Below are positions 17,846 to 25,537 of a stretch of 64,000 nucleotides of DNA, in pieces. The translations under genes were made by a program, and so were the position numbers. The DNA is from an uncultured Pelagibacteraceae bacterium (GTDB lineage Bacteria > Pseudomonadota > Alphaproteobacteria > Pelagibacterales > Pelagibacteraceae). A model generated the notes under the pieces. It did not search any database. It saw only the letters and a list, made by a program, of their open reading frames with translations, and was not told the DNA's origin. The DNA is taken from NCBI GenBank assembly GCA_902636025.1, contig CACPQG010000002.1:1-64000 (forward strand). The letters are read 5' to 3'. Numbering within the stretch: the stretch's first letter is position 1; each line of letters starts with the position of its first letter.

Positions 17846-17867
17846 TTCAACTTGAAATTGATTCAAG
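17846..17867. promoter_or_regulatory. TTCAA/TTGAA repeat cluster in divergent spacer
   Basis: Three alternating half-sites, TTCAA-c-TTGAA-attga-TTCAA, include a 6-base inverted repeat CTTGAA/TTCAAG at 17851-17867. They lie in the 147-base spacer between the divergent aldehyde dehydrogenase and homocysteine methyltransferase genes, where an operator would be expected. Low complexity of AT-rich DNA makes chance possible. Confidence 0.3.
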
Positions 17868-17909
17868 AATTTTAAATCATGAAATATTCAATTAAAAGTT
17901 TTATTATGG

Positions 17910-17921
17910 TTTCACGTGAAA
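17910..17921. promoter_or_regulatory. CACGTG-centred 12-base palindrome, parS-like
   Basis: The perfect palindrome TTTCACGTGAAA lies 4 bases before the ATG of the homocysteine methyltransferase gene. Its 12 bases match the core of the widely conserved chromosomal ParB site TGTTTCACGTGAAACA; the outermost positions differ. It may be a parS copy or an operator for a local regulator overlapping the translation start. Confidence 0.45.
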
Positions 17922-17925
17922 TTTT

Positions 17926-18840
17926 ATGGATAAGAATTTTTTTAAAAAATTAAGAATTTTAGATGGCGGTATGGGACAAGAATTACATGCACGCGGTCTT
18001 GTTTCAAAAGGAACTCTTTGGTCAACAAGTGCAATATTAGATACGAAATATCATCAATCTGTGGTTGATATACATTTAGATTATATTGAGGCAGGTGCAG
18101 AACTAATTACTACTACAAATTTCTCAAGTAGAAGAATTAGAATGGAGCAAAATAAAGTTAATGATATGTTTGAATTTGCCAATAAAAAAGCATGTGAACT
18201 TGCTCTTAAAGCAAAAGAACAATCAAAAAAAGAAATTATAATAGCTGGAAGTATACCGGCACAATCAGATACTTATAAGGAAGACACTAGATCAAGTGAA
18301 ATTATTCATCAAAATTTTTATGATCAAATTAATTGTATTAAAGATTTTATTGATGTCTTTTATTTAGATGTTATTTCTAGTGGAAGGGAAATAGCTATAG
18401 CCACTGAAATAATTGATAAATTAAATAAACCTATTCTTGTTGGTATTCATTTACTAAAAAACGGAAAATTACCTTCGGGTGAGACCATTAATCAAGTGAT
18501 GAAAAAATATAAAAGCTCTAATTGGATTGGTATTATAGCCTCATGTGTGTCGCTTGAAATTGCTGCAAATTCAATAAATGAGCTGAAAATTCATGAATTA
18601 CCCTTTGGGTATAAGGTTAATCTTTGGGGTGATGATGAGCCATCTCCAGTGAGAAAGATTAATTCAGCTAAATTTGACGAAGATGCAGTCAACTTAAATA
18701 CTGTTATGGGAAAAAGAGAAGTATCAAATGAAATGTTTAAAAAGTTGGGTAAAAATTTTATCAATAATGGTGCAACTATATTAGGTGGTTGCTGTGAAAC
18801 TAATCCAATGCATATTGCTGCTTTGTCTGAGTTAAAATAA
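17926..18840 (+). CDS. Homocysteine S-methyltransferase family protein
   Basis: 304 residues. The family features are the N-terminal LDGGMGQELHARGL, the middle LVGIHLLKNGKLPSGE, and the C-terminal zinc-site GGCCETNPMHI, where two of the three Cys ligands sit. The third lies in the IIASCVS block. Such enzymes make methionine from homocysteine using S-methylmethionine, betaine or DMSP-type methyl donors. SAR11 bacteria are known to use betaine and DMSP, but the donor here is not evident. The 5' leader is short and shows no SAM riboswitch that I can recognise. A parS-like palindrome directly precedes the start. Confidence 0.88.
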   Translation: MDKNFFKKLRILDGGMGQELHARGLVSKGTLWSTSAILDTKYHQSVVDIHLDYIEAGAELITTTNFSSRRIRMEQNKVNDMFEFANKKACELALKAKEQSKKEIIIAGSIPAQSDTYKEDTRSSEIIHQNFYDQINCIKDFIDVFYLDVISSGREIAIATEIIDKLNKPILVGIHLLKNGKLPSGETINQVMKKYKSSNWIGIIASCVSLEIAANSINELKIHELPFGYKVNLWGDDEPSPVRKINSAKFDEDAVNLNTVMGKREVSNEMFKKLGKNFINNGATILGGCCETNPMHIAALSELK

Positions 18841-18847
18841 AATTTAT

Positions 18848-19723
18848 TTAATCATTTGATTTTTTTGCTAAATAAATTCCAACAAGAACTAATACAACTG
18901 AAACAATAATTTTAGGAGTGATTAACTCTTTTAAAAAAATATATCCTAAAATTATACCAAAAATTGGTATCAAAAAAGACACCTGAGATTGAAAAATTAA
19001 TCCATTTTTCTTTAAAATAGAAAATCTTAATAACCAAGCAAGACCAGTAGATACTAAACCAAGATAAACGACTGATATAATAGATAATGTGTTTGGAGTA
19101 CTGTTCCATGGCTGTTCAAAAATCATAGTTAAAGGTAATAAAATTATTGATGCCCAAATACATATAGATGTTGTTACGTTTTCATTTCTTTTATTACTTA
19201 TCTTTAAAGTAAGAACACCTCCCACAACATAGCCAGTAGCACCTAGTAGAATTAAAAGTGCTGAATAGAAATTATTTTCATTTATTAAAATATTATCTGA
19301 AAATAAATAAACAATTCCTGAAAAACCAATTAAAACTCCAATTGTTTTAATTAAATTAAATTTTTCGTTTTTTGTAAAGTAATGACCTAAAATTGTAGAA
19401 GTTAATGGAGTGCTCGACATCAGTATAGCAGCCAAATTACTTTGAACAGCTTTAATTCCATAAGATATAAAAAAAAAAGGAATTACAAGATTGACAAATC
19501 CAATTAAGGCGAACCAATACCAATCCTTTGAAAAAACCTCAATTTTAATTTTTTTAATATTACATAAAACAATAAGAGGTATTGATGCTAAAAAAACTCT
19601 TAAAAAGGCAATTGTTACGGGTCCAAAGGACTCAGTTGCAATTTTAATATTAAAAAAAGCAGAGGACCATATTAGTGCTAAAAAACATAAAAGAGAATAA
19701 TCAATTATTGTTGGTTTTCTCAT
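18848..19723 (-). CDS. EamA/DMT-superfamily permease
   Basis: 291 residues, about ten hydrophobic helices, starting MRKPTIIDYSLLCFLALIWSSAFFN with the classic IWSSAFF first-helix motif; the second repeat ends in VVLVLVGIYLAKK. An inner-membrane metabolite carrier of unknown substrate. Its ATG overlaps the stop of the YbaK-type gene upstream by four bases (ATGA), so the two are co-translated. It converges with the homocysteine methyltransferase gene, 7 bases apart. Confidence 0.87.
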   Translation of the reverse strand: MRKPTIIDYSLLCFLALIWSSAFFNIKIATESFGPVTIAFLRVFLASIPLIVLCNIKKIKIEVFSKDWYWFALIGFVNLVIPFFFISYGIKAVQSNLAAILMSSTPLTSTILGHYFTKNEKFNLIKTIGVLIGFSGIVYLFSDNILINENNFYSALLILLGATGYVVGGVLTLKISNKRNENVTTSICIWASIILLPLTMIFEQPWNSTPNTLSIISVVYLGLVSTGLAWLLRFSILKKNGLIFQSQVSFLIPIFGIILGYIFLKELITPKIIVSVVLVLVGIYLAKKSND

Positions 19724-20202
19724 TCTGTTATTTCCAGGACTTTTGATGAAGTAATCTCATTTAATTTTTTAAAATTTATTTCAAATATACAATTTGGATG
19801 TCCAGCTGCAGCATAAAGTATTTCAAATCTTTTTAATTTGTTGTCCATAAATATTTCTATCTCATTTAACAAACCAACTGGAGATACTCCACCAATAGTA
19901 TAACCTGTTTGAGTTTTTACTTGATCAGGTGAAGCCATACATAGATCATTTTTTTGGGTAATCTTTTTAAGTTTGTTTAAGGAACATTTTTTATCTCCAG
20001 AAACTAGACAAAGAATAAAACTATTTTCAGCTCTAAAAAGCAAACTTTTTACAATCGCACCAACCTCGCAACCTAAAGCTAACGATGCATCTTTTGCAGT
20101 TCTTGCGGTCTTTTCTAAAACTTTGACTTTTAATGATTTATCAAATCTTTGTAAGGCATCTTGAGCTCTTTTGACTGGTTCTTTGTTTAATAACTCATCC
20201 AT
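19720..20202 (-). CDS. YbaK/EbsC-family aminoacyl-tRNA deacylase
   Basis: 160 residues with the family blocks TAKDASLALGCEVGAIVKSL, FILCLVSGDKKCSLNKL, GYTIGGVSPVGLL and YAAAGHPNCIFEINF. YbaK/ProX-type proteins remove wrongly attached amino acids (for example Cys or Ala on tRNA-Pro) in trans. The GGVSP motif is the conserved active-site loop. Function in mistranslation control is inferred from family; specificity is not visible. Upstream partner of the DMT gene and divergent from glnA, with 137 bases between the two starts. Confidence 0.87.
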   Translation of the reverse strand: MDELLNKEPVKRAQDALQRFDKSLKVKVLEKTARTAKDASLALGCEVGAIVKSLLFRAENSFILCLVSGDKKCSLNKLKKITQKNDLCMASPDQVKTQTGYTIGGVSPVGLLNEIEIFMDNKLKRFEILYAAAGHPNCIFEINFKKLNEITSSKVLEITE

Positions 20203-20249
20203 ACAACTATTAATTGTTTGTAAAATATTAATAACTTTGATTAAAATCC

Positions 20250-20264
20250 ATGCACTAATTGCAT
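20250..20264. promoter_or_regulatory. Inverted repeat ATGCA-N5-TGCAT upstream of glnA
   Basis: Arms ATGCA and TGCAT around CTAAT lie 76 bases before the glnA ATG. The TGCAC element recalls half of a nitrogen-regulator NtrC site, but the second half (GGTGCA) is incomplete. It is weak evidence for nitrogen control. Confidence 0.3.
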
Positions 20265-20268
20265 AGGA

Positions 20269-20297
20269 GATATCAATATTATAAGCGATATTAATAT
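20269..20297. promoter_or_regulatory. Tandem near-repeat GATAT(C/T)AATAT upstream of glnA
   Basis: Two 11-base copies, GATATCAATAT at 20269 and GATATTAATAT at 20287, differ at one base and start 18 bases apart, in the glnA promoter region. Tandem sites on the same helix face suit a response regulator dimer. Part of the second copy could also serve as a -10 element. Confidence 0.35.
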
Positions 20298-20339
20298 ACT
20301 TTTATTTGCTAGAAAACGTTAAAAATTGAAAGGGTAAAT

Positions 20340-21746
20340 ATGAGCGCTAATAATGTGTTAAAACAAATGAAAGATAAAGACATTGAATATGTCGACTTAA
20401 GATTTACAGATCCTAGAGGAAAATTACAGCATGTTACTATGGATTCAAAAGTAGTGGATGAAGAGATGTTGGAAGAAGGTATATTTTTTGATGGATCGTC
20501 TATAGCTGGTTGGAAAGCAATCAATGAATCAGACATGATTTTAAAGCCTGACTTATCTAGAACAGTAATTGATCCTTTCACTAGTCATAATACTATGAAT
20601 ATTTTTTGCGATGTTATGGATGCAATAAAGAAAGATCCATACGAAAGGGATCCACGTGGAACTGCAAAAAAAGCAGAAGCATACTTAAAAAAATCTGGAA
20701 TTGGTGACAAAGCATATTTTGGACCAGAAGCAGAATTTTTTGTGTTTGATGATGTTAAATACAAAAATGATATGAACGAAACAGGATTTAAAATAGATAG
20801 CACTGAAGGTCCGTATAATACTGGAAAAGATTATCCAAACGGTAACATGGGGCATAGACCTGGTATTAAAGGTGGATATTTTCCTGTTCCTCCAGTTGAT
20901 AGTGCGCAAGATATGCGTAGCGAATATTTAAAAGCTATGAAAGATATGGGAATAAAAGTTGAAAAACATCACCACGAGGTAGCACCAAGTCAACATGAAC
21001 TTGGAATGTATTTCGGAACTTTGGTAGACCAAGCAGATAACTTACAATTATATAAATATGCTGTTCATATGGTTTCTCATTCTTTTGGTAAAACAGCTAC
21101 CTTTATGCCAAAGCCCGTAAAAGGCGATAATGGATCAGGGATGCATGTTCACCAATCAATATGGAAAGGTGATAAGGCATTATTTTCTGGTGACAAATAT
21201 GCTGGACTATCAGATGTGGCTTTAAATTACATTGGTGGTATTTTAAAACACGCAAAAGCAATCAATGCATTTTCTAACGCAACAACAAACAGCTACAAAA
21301 GGTTAATACCTGGTTTTGAAGCACCAGTTCTTTTAGCATATTCAGCTAGAAACAGATCTGCATCTTGCAGAATACCTATCACATTGAGTAAGAAAGCAGC
21401 AAGATGCGAAATACGATTTGGTGACGCTGCTGGAAACCCTTATTTAACTTTTGCAGCTATGTTAATGGCTGGACTAGATGGAATTAAAAACAAAATAGAT
21501 CCAGGAAAATCTTTTGATAAAGATTTATACGCTTTATCAGAATCTGAGGTTAAAAAAATTCCAACTGTTTGTGGGTCTCTAAGAGAAGCAATGGAAAGTT
21601 TAGATAAAGATAGAGATTTTTTAAAACAAGGTAATGTATTTACTGATGATCAGATAGATGCTTACATTGCTTTGAAATTTGAGGAAATTCATAATTTTGA
21701 ACACACTCCTCACCCTATCGAATTTGATATGTACTATAGTTGTTAA
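20340..21746 (+). CDS. glnA: Glutamine synthetase, type I
   Basis: 468 residues, typical for GS-I beta. Visible motifs: YVDLRFTDPRGK and FDGSSIAGW early, the metal/glutamate site FGPEAEFFVFD, KVEKHHHEVAPSQHELG, GDNGSGMHVHQS and RNRSASCRIP. Tyr397 is kept in the adenylylation loop, which here reads DLYALSESE instead of the usual NLYDLPPEE, so control by GlnE-type adenylylation is possible but the loop is diverged. The enzyme makes glutamine from glutamate, ammonium and ATP and is the main ammonium entry. AAAGGG precedes the ATG. It is a single-gene unit ended by a strong terminator. Confidence 0.98.
   Translation: MSANNVLKQMKDKDIEYVDLRFTDPRGKLQHVTMDSKVVDEEMLEEGIFFDGSSIAGWKAINESDMILKPDLSRTVIDPFTSHNTMNIFCDVMDAIKKDPYERDPRGTAKKAEAYLKKSGIGDKAYFGPEAEFFVFDDVKYKNDMNETGFKIDSTEGPYNTGKDYPNGNMGHRPGIKGGYFPVPPVDSAQDMRSEYLKAMKDMGIKVEKHHHEVAPSQHELGMYFGTLVDQADNLQLYKYAVHMVSHSFGKTATFMPKPVKGDNGSGMHVHQSIWKGDKALFSGDKYAGLSDVALNYIGGILKHAKAINAFSNATTNSYKRLIPGFEAPVLLAYSARNRSASCRIPITLSKKAARCEIRFGDAAGNPYLTFAAMLMAGLDGIKNKIDPGKSFDKDLYALSESEVKKIPTVCGSLREAMESLDKDRDFLKQGNVFTDDQIDAYIALKFEEIHNFEHTPHPIEFDMYYSC
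20651..20660. promoter_or_regulatory. Second CACGTG palindrome, inside glnA
   Basis: TCCACGTGGA, extended on one side to GGAAC, resembles the GTTCCACGTGGAAC form of ParB sites. It falls in the codons for the conserved Asp-Pro-Arg-Gly of glutamine synthetase, so it may simply reflect the protein sequence. Confidence 0.2.
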
Positions 21747-21752
21747 TTAAAA

Positions 21753-21923
21753 TTACTGTCTGGTAGAAGCAATTTTGTTTTTACCAGACCCTTTTTTAAC
21801 AACGTAATCTTGTGTTCCATTTGCTCCAACTTCTACAGATTTTATAAGTGATCGAAAAAAAGACATTCTTCTTTCTTTCTTATCTTCTGATTGAAGCAGA
21901 TTTCTAAATTCAAAAACGTTCAT
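21753..21923 (-). CDS. Hypothetical 56-residue protein opposite the glnA terminator
   Basis: Short ORF: ATG at 21923, TAA ending at 21753. The product starts MNVFEFRNLLQSEDKKERRM, continues with SFFRSLIKSVEVGANGTQDY and ends in a basic tail, KKGSGKNKIASTRQ. It is soluble and charged, with no recognised family. The composition looks protein-like, but no Shine-Dalgarno was seen, and its last codons coincide with the glnA terminator stem on the other strand. It stands alone between glnA and sufA, upstream of no gene on its strand before glnA. Moderate belief that it is translated. Confidence 0.5.
   Translation of the reverse strand: MNVFEFRNLLQSEDKKERRMSFFRSLIKSVEVGANGTQDYVVKKGSGKNKIASTRQ
21757..21796 (+). 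terminator. Rho-independent terminator of glnA
   Basis: GTCTGGTA pairs with TACCAGAC, and the inner bases extend the stem (AGAAGC against GTTTTT with two G-U pairs), giving one long hairpin with a short loop. It is followed by CCTTTTTT. It begins 10 bases after the glnA stop, and is the clearest intrinsic terminator in the window. Confidence 0.75.
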
Positions 21924-21981
21924 CAATTGTTTATATAACAGATATGCGTTTTACGCAAAGCTGATATGCTCAAAATGGATA

Positions 21982-22311
21982 CTATATTTTAAAGGACTCT
22001 CCGCACCCGCATCTCTCTGTTTCATTTGGGTTATTGAATACGAAGGATGATGAAAATTTATCTTTTTTATAATCCATTTGAGTACCCAACAAATACATAA
22101 CAGCTGCAGGATCAATAAATACTTTTACACCTTTGTCTTCTATCATTTCATCATTGGGTTTTTTCTCTTTTGCATATTCCATAATGTAGGCCATTCCAGC
22201 ACAACCTCCACTTTTAACGCCAATTCTAACCCCTAAAGATTTTTGATCCTTTGACATTATTTCTTTAATTCTTTCTGCCGCTCTATCACTGAGAGATATT
22301 ATTTGTGTCAT
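21982..22311 (-). CDS. sufA: A-type iron-sulfur carrier (SufA/ErpA/HesB family)
   Basis: 109 residues. The three family cysteines are present: one in GVKSGGCAGMAYIMEY and the CGCG pair in ERCGCGESFKI at the C-terminus. The protein receives nascent Fe-S clusters from the SufBCD scaffold and passes them to target enzymes. It is the last gene of the SUF operon and its start overlaps the stop of the DUF59 gene by four bases. Whether it is SufA or ErpA by descent cannot be decided by eye. Confidence 0.92.
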   Translation of the reverse strand: MTQIISLSDRAAERIKEIMSKDQKSLGVRIGVKSGGCAGMAYIMEYAKEKKPNDEMIEDKGVKVFIDPAAVMYLLGTQMDYKKDKFSSSFVFNNPNETERCGCGESFKI

Positions 22312-22607
22312 AAATTTAACTCCAGTTTTGCTGCTTCTGACATCATTGACTTATCCCATGGCGGATCCCAAACAAGCTCTAAATCAACATCTTTAACATC
22401 TTTAATTTCTTTAACACTATCTTTTACCTCTTTTGGCAAACTCTCTGCAACTGGACAGTTAGGTGTGGTAAGTGTCATTTTAATTTTTACCATGTTATCT
22501 TTATCAACATTTATATCATAAATTAAACCAAGCTCATATATGTTGACAGGAATTTCAGGATCATAAATCTTCTTTATTTCGTTAATTATTTGCTGTTTTA
22601 ATTCCAT
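22308..22607 (-). CDS. sufT: SufT-like MIP18/DUF59-family Fe-S assembly factor
   Basis: 99 residues from ATG 22607; an in-frame TTG at 22616 overlaps the SufU stop and is less likely. Motifs: IKKIYDPEIPVNIYELGLIYD at the start, the reactive Cys region MTLTTPNCPVAESLP, and a C-terminal LELVWDPPWDKSMMSEAAKLEL, all hallmarks of the SUF-linked DUF59 group. SufT helps Fe-S maturation in the cytoplasm. It lies one base after SufU and overlaps sufA, inside the SUF operon. Confidence 0.92.
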   Translation of the reverse strand: MELKQQIINEIKKIYDPEIPVNIYELGLIYDINVDKDNMVKIKMTLTTPNCPVAESLPKEVKDSVKEIKDVKDVDLELVWDPPWDKSMMSEAAKLELNL

Positions 22608-22608
22608 A

Positions 22609-23079
22609 TTAATCAAACTTTTCTGTATTTGTTTCCTCTTGAGAATTATTCATTGCAGAAGTCAATGTATGCCATGCTAAAGTAGCACATTTGACACGCA
22701 TAGGGTATTGTTTAACCCCAGAAAGAGACATAAGTTTAGTTTTTTCATTTTCATTAATAATTTTAGTTTTCATTTCAGGGCTTTCTTTAATCATTTGGAG
22801 AAAATCCTCTACTAATTCTTTTACTTCTTTTTCTTTTTTTTCCTTCATTAAATCTGTCATTATAGATGCGGAAGCCATTGATATTGCACACCCACTTCCC
22901 TCGAAGGATATATCTGAAATATTTTTATTTTCATCAATTTTTAAAAAAATATGTACTTTATCTCCACATAATGGATTATGTCCTTTGGCATCTTTATTAA
23001 AATTCTCCGTTTTACGTAAATTTCTTGGATTCTTGCCGTGATCCAAAATTATTTCCTGATATAAATCTTTTAAATCCAT
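22609..23079 (-). CDS. sufU: SufU-type Fe-S assembly protein (zinc-dependent sulfur acceptor)
   Basis: 156 residues. Ligand cysteines are visible in HNPLCGDKVHIF, FEGSGCAISMAS and VKCATLAWHTL, with the conserved Asp after the first Cys. The insert between the second and third Cys is typical of SufU rather than IscU. It accepts persulfide from SufS. It overlaps the sufS stop by one base. The C-terminal tail (NSQEETNTEKFD) is acidic and poorly conserved. Confidence 0.92.
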   Translation of the reverse strand: MDLKDLYQEIILDHGKNPRNLRKTENFNKDAKGHNPLCGDKVHIFLKIDENKNISDISFEGSGCAISMASASIMTDLMKEKKEKEVKELVEDFLQMIKESPEMKTKIINENEKTKLMSLSGVKQYPMRVKCATLAWHTLTSAMNNSQEETNTEKFD

Positions 23080-24296
23080 TATCTATCGAATATTTTTTTA
23101 CATTTATTAATTGATTCATTTAACTTATCTAAATCATCTTTAGTATTATAGACACCTAGTGATGCTCTGGCTGTAGCTGATAATCCAAGTTTATCATGCA
23201 ATATTTGACAACAGTGATGACCTGCTCGAATAGCTACTCCATCTTCGTCTAAAATAGTTGCAATATCGTGCGCGTGTATTCCGTCTAAAGTAAATGATAA
23301 GACAGATCCTTTATTTTTTGGATTGCCTACAAGTTTAACTGAATTATTTTTTCTTAACACTTCCTCACCGTATTTTGTAAGCTCACTCTCATGCTTCTCA
23401 ATATTCTGAATGCCTATTTGATTTAGAAACTTTATAGACTCCCCAAATGCAATTACCTGAGCTGTTGCCATAGTACCTGCTTCATATTTGTTTGGAAGAT
23501 CTCCAAAAGATATACCTTCTTTCTTTACTTCTCTAATCATACCTCCCCCACCTTGATATGGTGGTAAAGTATCAAGCCATTTTTTTTTAGCATATAGAAC
23601 ACCTAAACCAGTAGGTCCGTACATTTTATGACACGAAATTGCATAGAAATCGCAATCTATATCTTGCATGTCTAATTTTAAATGAGGAGCTCCCTGACAG
23701 CCATCTATCAATATAGGGATATTTTTTGAGTGAGCCAAAGATGTAATTTCTTTAATGGGTAGTATTGCTCCAGTAACATTAGATAAGTGTGTGATTGCAA
23801 TCATTTTAGTTTTCGGTGTTATACTTTTTTCAATACTCTCAAGAGTTATTTCACCATCATTATTTATTTCTGCAAAATTAATTTTAATACCCTTCAATTT
23901 TCTCAAGTAATGCCATGGAACATAGTTTGAATGATGTTCTAATTCTGTGAGAAGGATTTCATCGCCTTCTCTTAAAAACTTTTGTCCAAATGTATTTGCT
24001 ACTAAATTAATTGCTTCTGTTGCACCTTTGGTAAATACTATTTCGTTGGGATCTTTAGCATTTATGTATTTTTGCATCATTGACCTAGTGTTTTCATATA
24101 GATTTGTTGCAGCTACAGCTAAATAATGCACGCTTCTCCCAACATTAGAAAATTCTTTTGTATAAAAATCATAAATTCTATCGACAACCATCTGGGGTTT
24201 CTGAGAAGAGTTGGCGCTATCAAGATAAACTAGATCGTTGTTGTGAACTTTATTATTAAATATTGGAAACTGTTTTTTAATGTTATTTATATTCAT
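23079..24296 (-). CDS. sufS: Cysteine desulfurase SufS
   Basis: 405 residues, class V aminotransferase fold. YLDSANSSQKP opens the chain, FTKGATEAINLVA and ELEHHSNYVPW bind the cofactor region, PLP lysine is in ISCHKMYGPTGLGVLY, and the sulfur-carrying Cys is in IRAGHHCCQILHDKLG. It takes sulfur from cysteine to give alanine and enzyme persulfide for SufU/SufBCD. Overlaps sufD stop by four bases. Confidence 0.96.
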   Translation of the reverse strand: MNINNIKKQFPIFNNKVHNNDLVYLDSANSSQKPQMVVDRIYDFYTKEFSNVGRSVHYLAVAATNLYENTRSMMQKYINAKDPNEIVFTKGATEAINLVANTFGQKFLREGDEILLTELEHHSNYVPWHYLRKLKGIKINFAEINNDGEITLESIEKSITPKTKMIAITHLSNVTGAILPIKEITSLAHSKNIPILIDGCQGAPHLKLDMQDIDCDFYAISCHKMYGPTGLGVLYAKKKWLDTLPPYQGGGGMIREVKKEGISFGDLPNKYEAGTMATAQVIAFGESIKFLNQIGIQNIEKHESELTKYGEEVLRKNNSVKLVGNPKNKGSVLSFTLDGIHAHDIATILDEDGVAIRAGHHCCQILHDKLGLSATARASLGVYNTKDDLDKLNESINKCKKIFDR

Positions 24297-25537
24297 TGAT
24301 TTAATTCCATAGTTTTCTTTATAAAACTTTTAATTTCCTCATCAGTAATTTTCTCAATTACATCAAGAAGAAAACCACTTATTAAAAGTTTTTTAGCTTG
24401 TTTGTAACTTAGTCCTCTAGATCTTAAATAAAATATTGAATTTTCATTGAGACTTCCAGATGCAGAACCGTGTGAACATTTTACATCGTCAGCATATATC
24501 TCTAGTTCAGGCTTTGCATTAAACTCAGTATTTTTATCTAATAGAATACATTTACTTAATTGATAGCCATCTGTTTTCTGTGCATCTGGACTTACATAAA
24601 TTTTACCTTGATATACAGACTTAGATTTATCATCAAGAACGCTTTTAATTAGTTGATAACTTTTTGTATTTTCAACTAAGTGATTAACAGACGTCCTAAT
24701 TTCATGATGCTTATCAGTATCTAATGAAAATACTCCATTTATAAAAGCAGATGAATATTGGCCATTTAAATTACAATTGATTTCGTTTTTTAAAAATTTT
24801 GAACCATTGGATAAGATAAATGTTTCTGAAACACTATTCTTTGATTGATCAATATTATTATACGAATACTTTATATTACTATTCTGTAATTTATCGATTT
24901 TAAAGTTTTTTAAGATTGCATTTTCTTTTAAAATAAAACTATAAAATATATTGATAAAATTTTTTTCACTTTTATCTTCATAAATATCAACTATTTTTAA
25001 AGAGCTGTTTTCTTCTAAAATAAAATTTAACTGGGAATTTAATGTTGTTGAACTGATATTATTAGTTGAAACATGATAAATTATTAATGGCTTGTTCATG
25101 GTATAATTTTTTGAAATATTAATTTTGTAAAAATTTTTACAAAACGCATTATTTAAATTTAAGAGTGAGTTTTTACTTTTAATTTTTGTGCTGATTTCAA
25201 ACTCTTTTAATATTTTTACTTTATCTTTATCCTCAAAACTAAAATCTAATTCTTCTACTTTACCGTTAATAAATACTATTTTATTGTGATCAAAGTCTTT
25301 AATAATTAAAGTATTATCAATTAAATTTTCTTTTGATGGATCTATATAAAAATTTAATTCTCCAATATTCTTGTTTATAATTTGGTTTAAATCTGAAAAT
25401 TTCCAACTTTCTAATTTTCTTCCTGGTAAACCTTCTTTTATAAAATTTTCTAAGTTATTCTTTTTAAAACCTAATTCATCATTTGACGAATAATTTTTAA
25501 AAGTTTTATCAAAATCTATTTTAATTTTATTTTCCAT
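24293..25537 (-). CDS. sufD: Fe-S cluster assembly protein SufD
   Basis: 414 residues. The N-terminal LPGRKLESWKFSDLN is the family opening; the C-terminal core keeps KCSHGSASGSLNENSIFYLRSRG, where the His of the SufBD cluster site sits, followed by GLSYKQAKKLLISGF. The middle is Asn/Lys-rich and diverged. SufD pairs with SufB and is held by the SufC ATPase. It starts directly beside the sufC stop. Confidence 0.93.
   Translation of the reverse strand: MENKIKIDFDKTFKNYSSNDELGFKKNNLENFIKEGLPGRKLESWKFSDLNQIINKNIGELNFYIDPSKENLIDNTLIIKDFDHNKIVFINGKVEELDFSFEDKDKVKILKEFEISTKIKSKNSLLNLNNAFCKNFYKINISKNYTMNKPLIIYHVSTNNISSTTLNSQLNFILEENSSLKIVDIYEDKSEKNFINIFYSFILKENAILKNFKIDKLQNSNIKYSYNNIDQSKNSVSETFILSNGSKFLKNEINCNLNGQYSSAFINGVFSLDTDKHHEIRTSVNHLVENTKSYQLIKSVLDDKSKSVYQGKIYVSPDAQKTDGYQLSKCILLDKNTEFNAKPELEIYADDVKCSHGSASGSLNENSIFYLRSRGLSYKQAKKLLISGFLLDVIEKITDEEIKSFIKKTMELNQ

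Noticed and set aside
17779-17925. SAM riboswitch upstream of the homocysteine methyltransferase
   Set aside because: SAR11 uses SAM-V type leaders before related genes, but I could not find the pseudoknot arms or conserved strings here.
20203-20339. Glutamine-type riboswitch before glnA
   Set aside because: No matching conserved core was seen; only short repeats are present.
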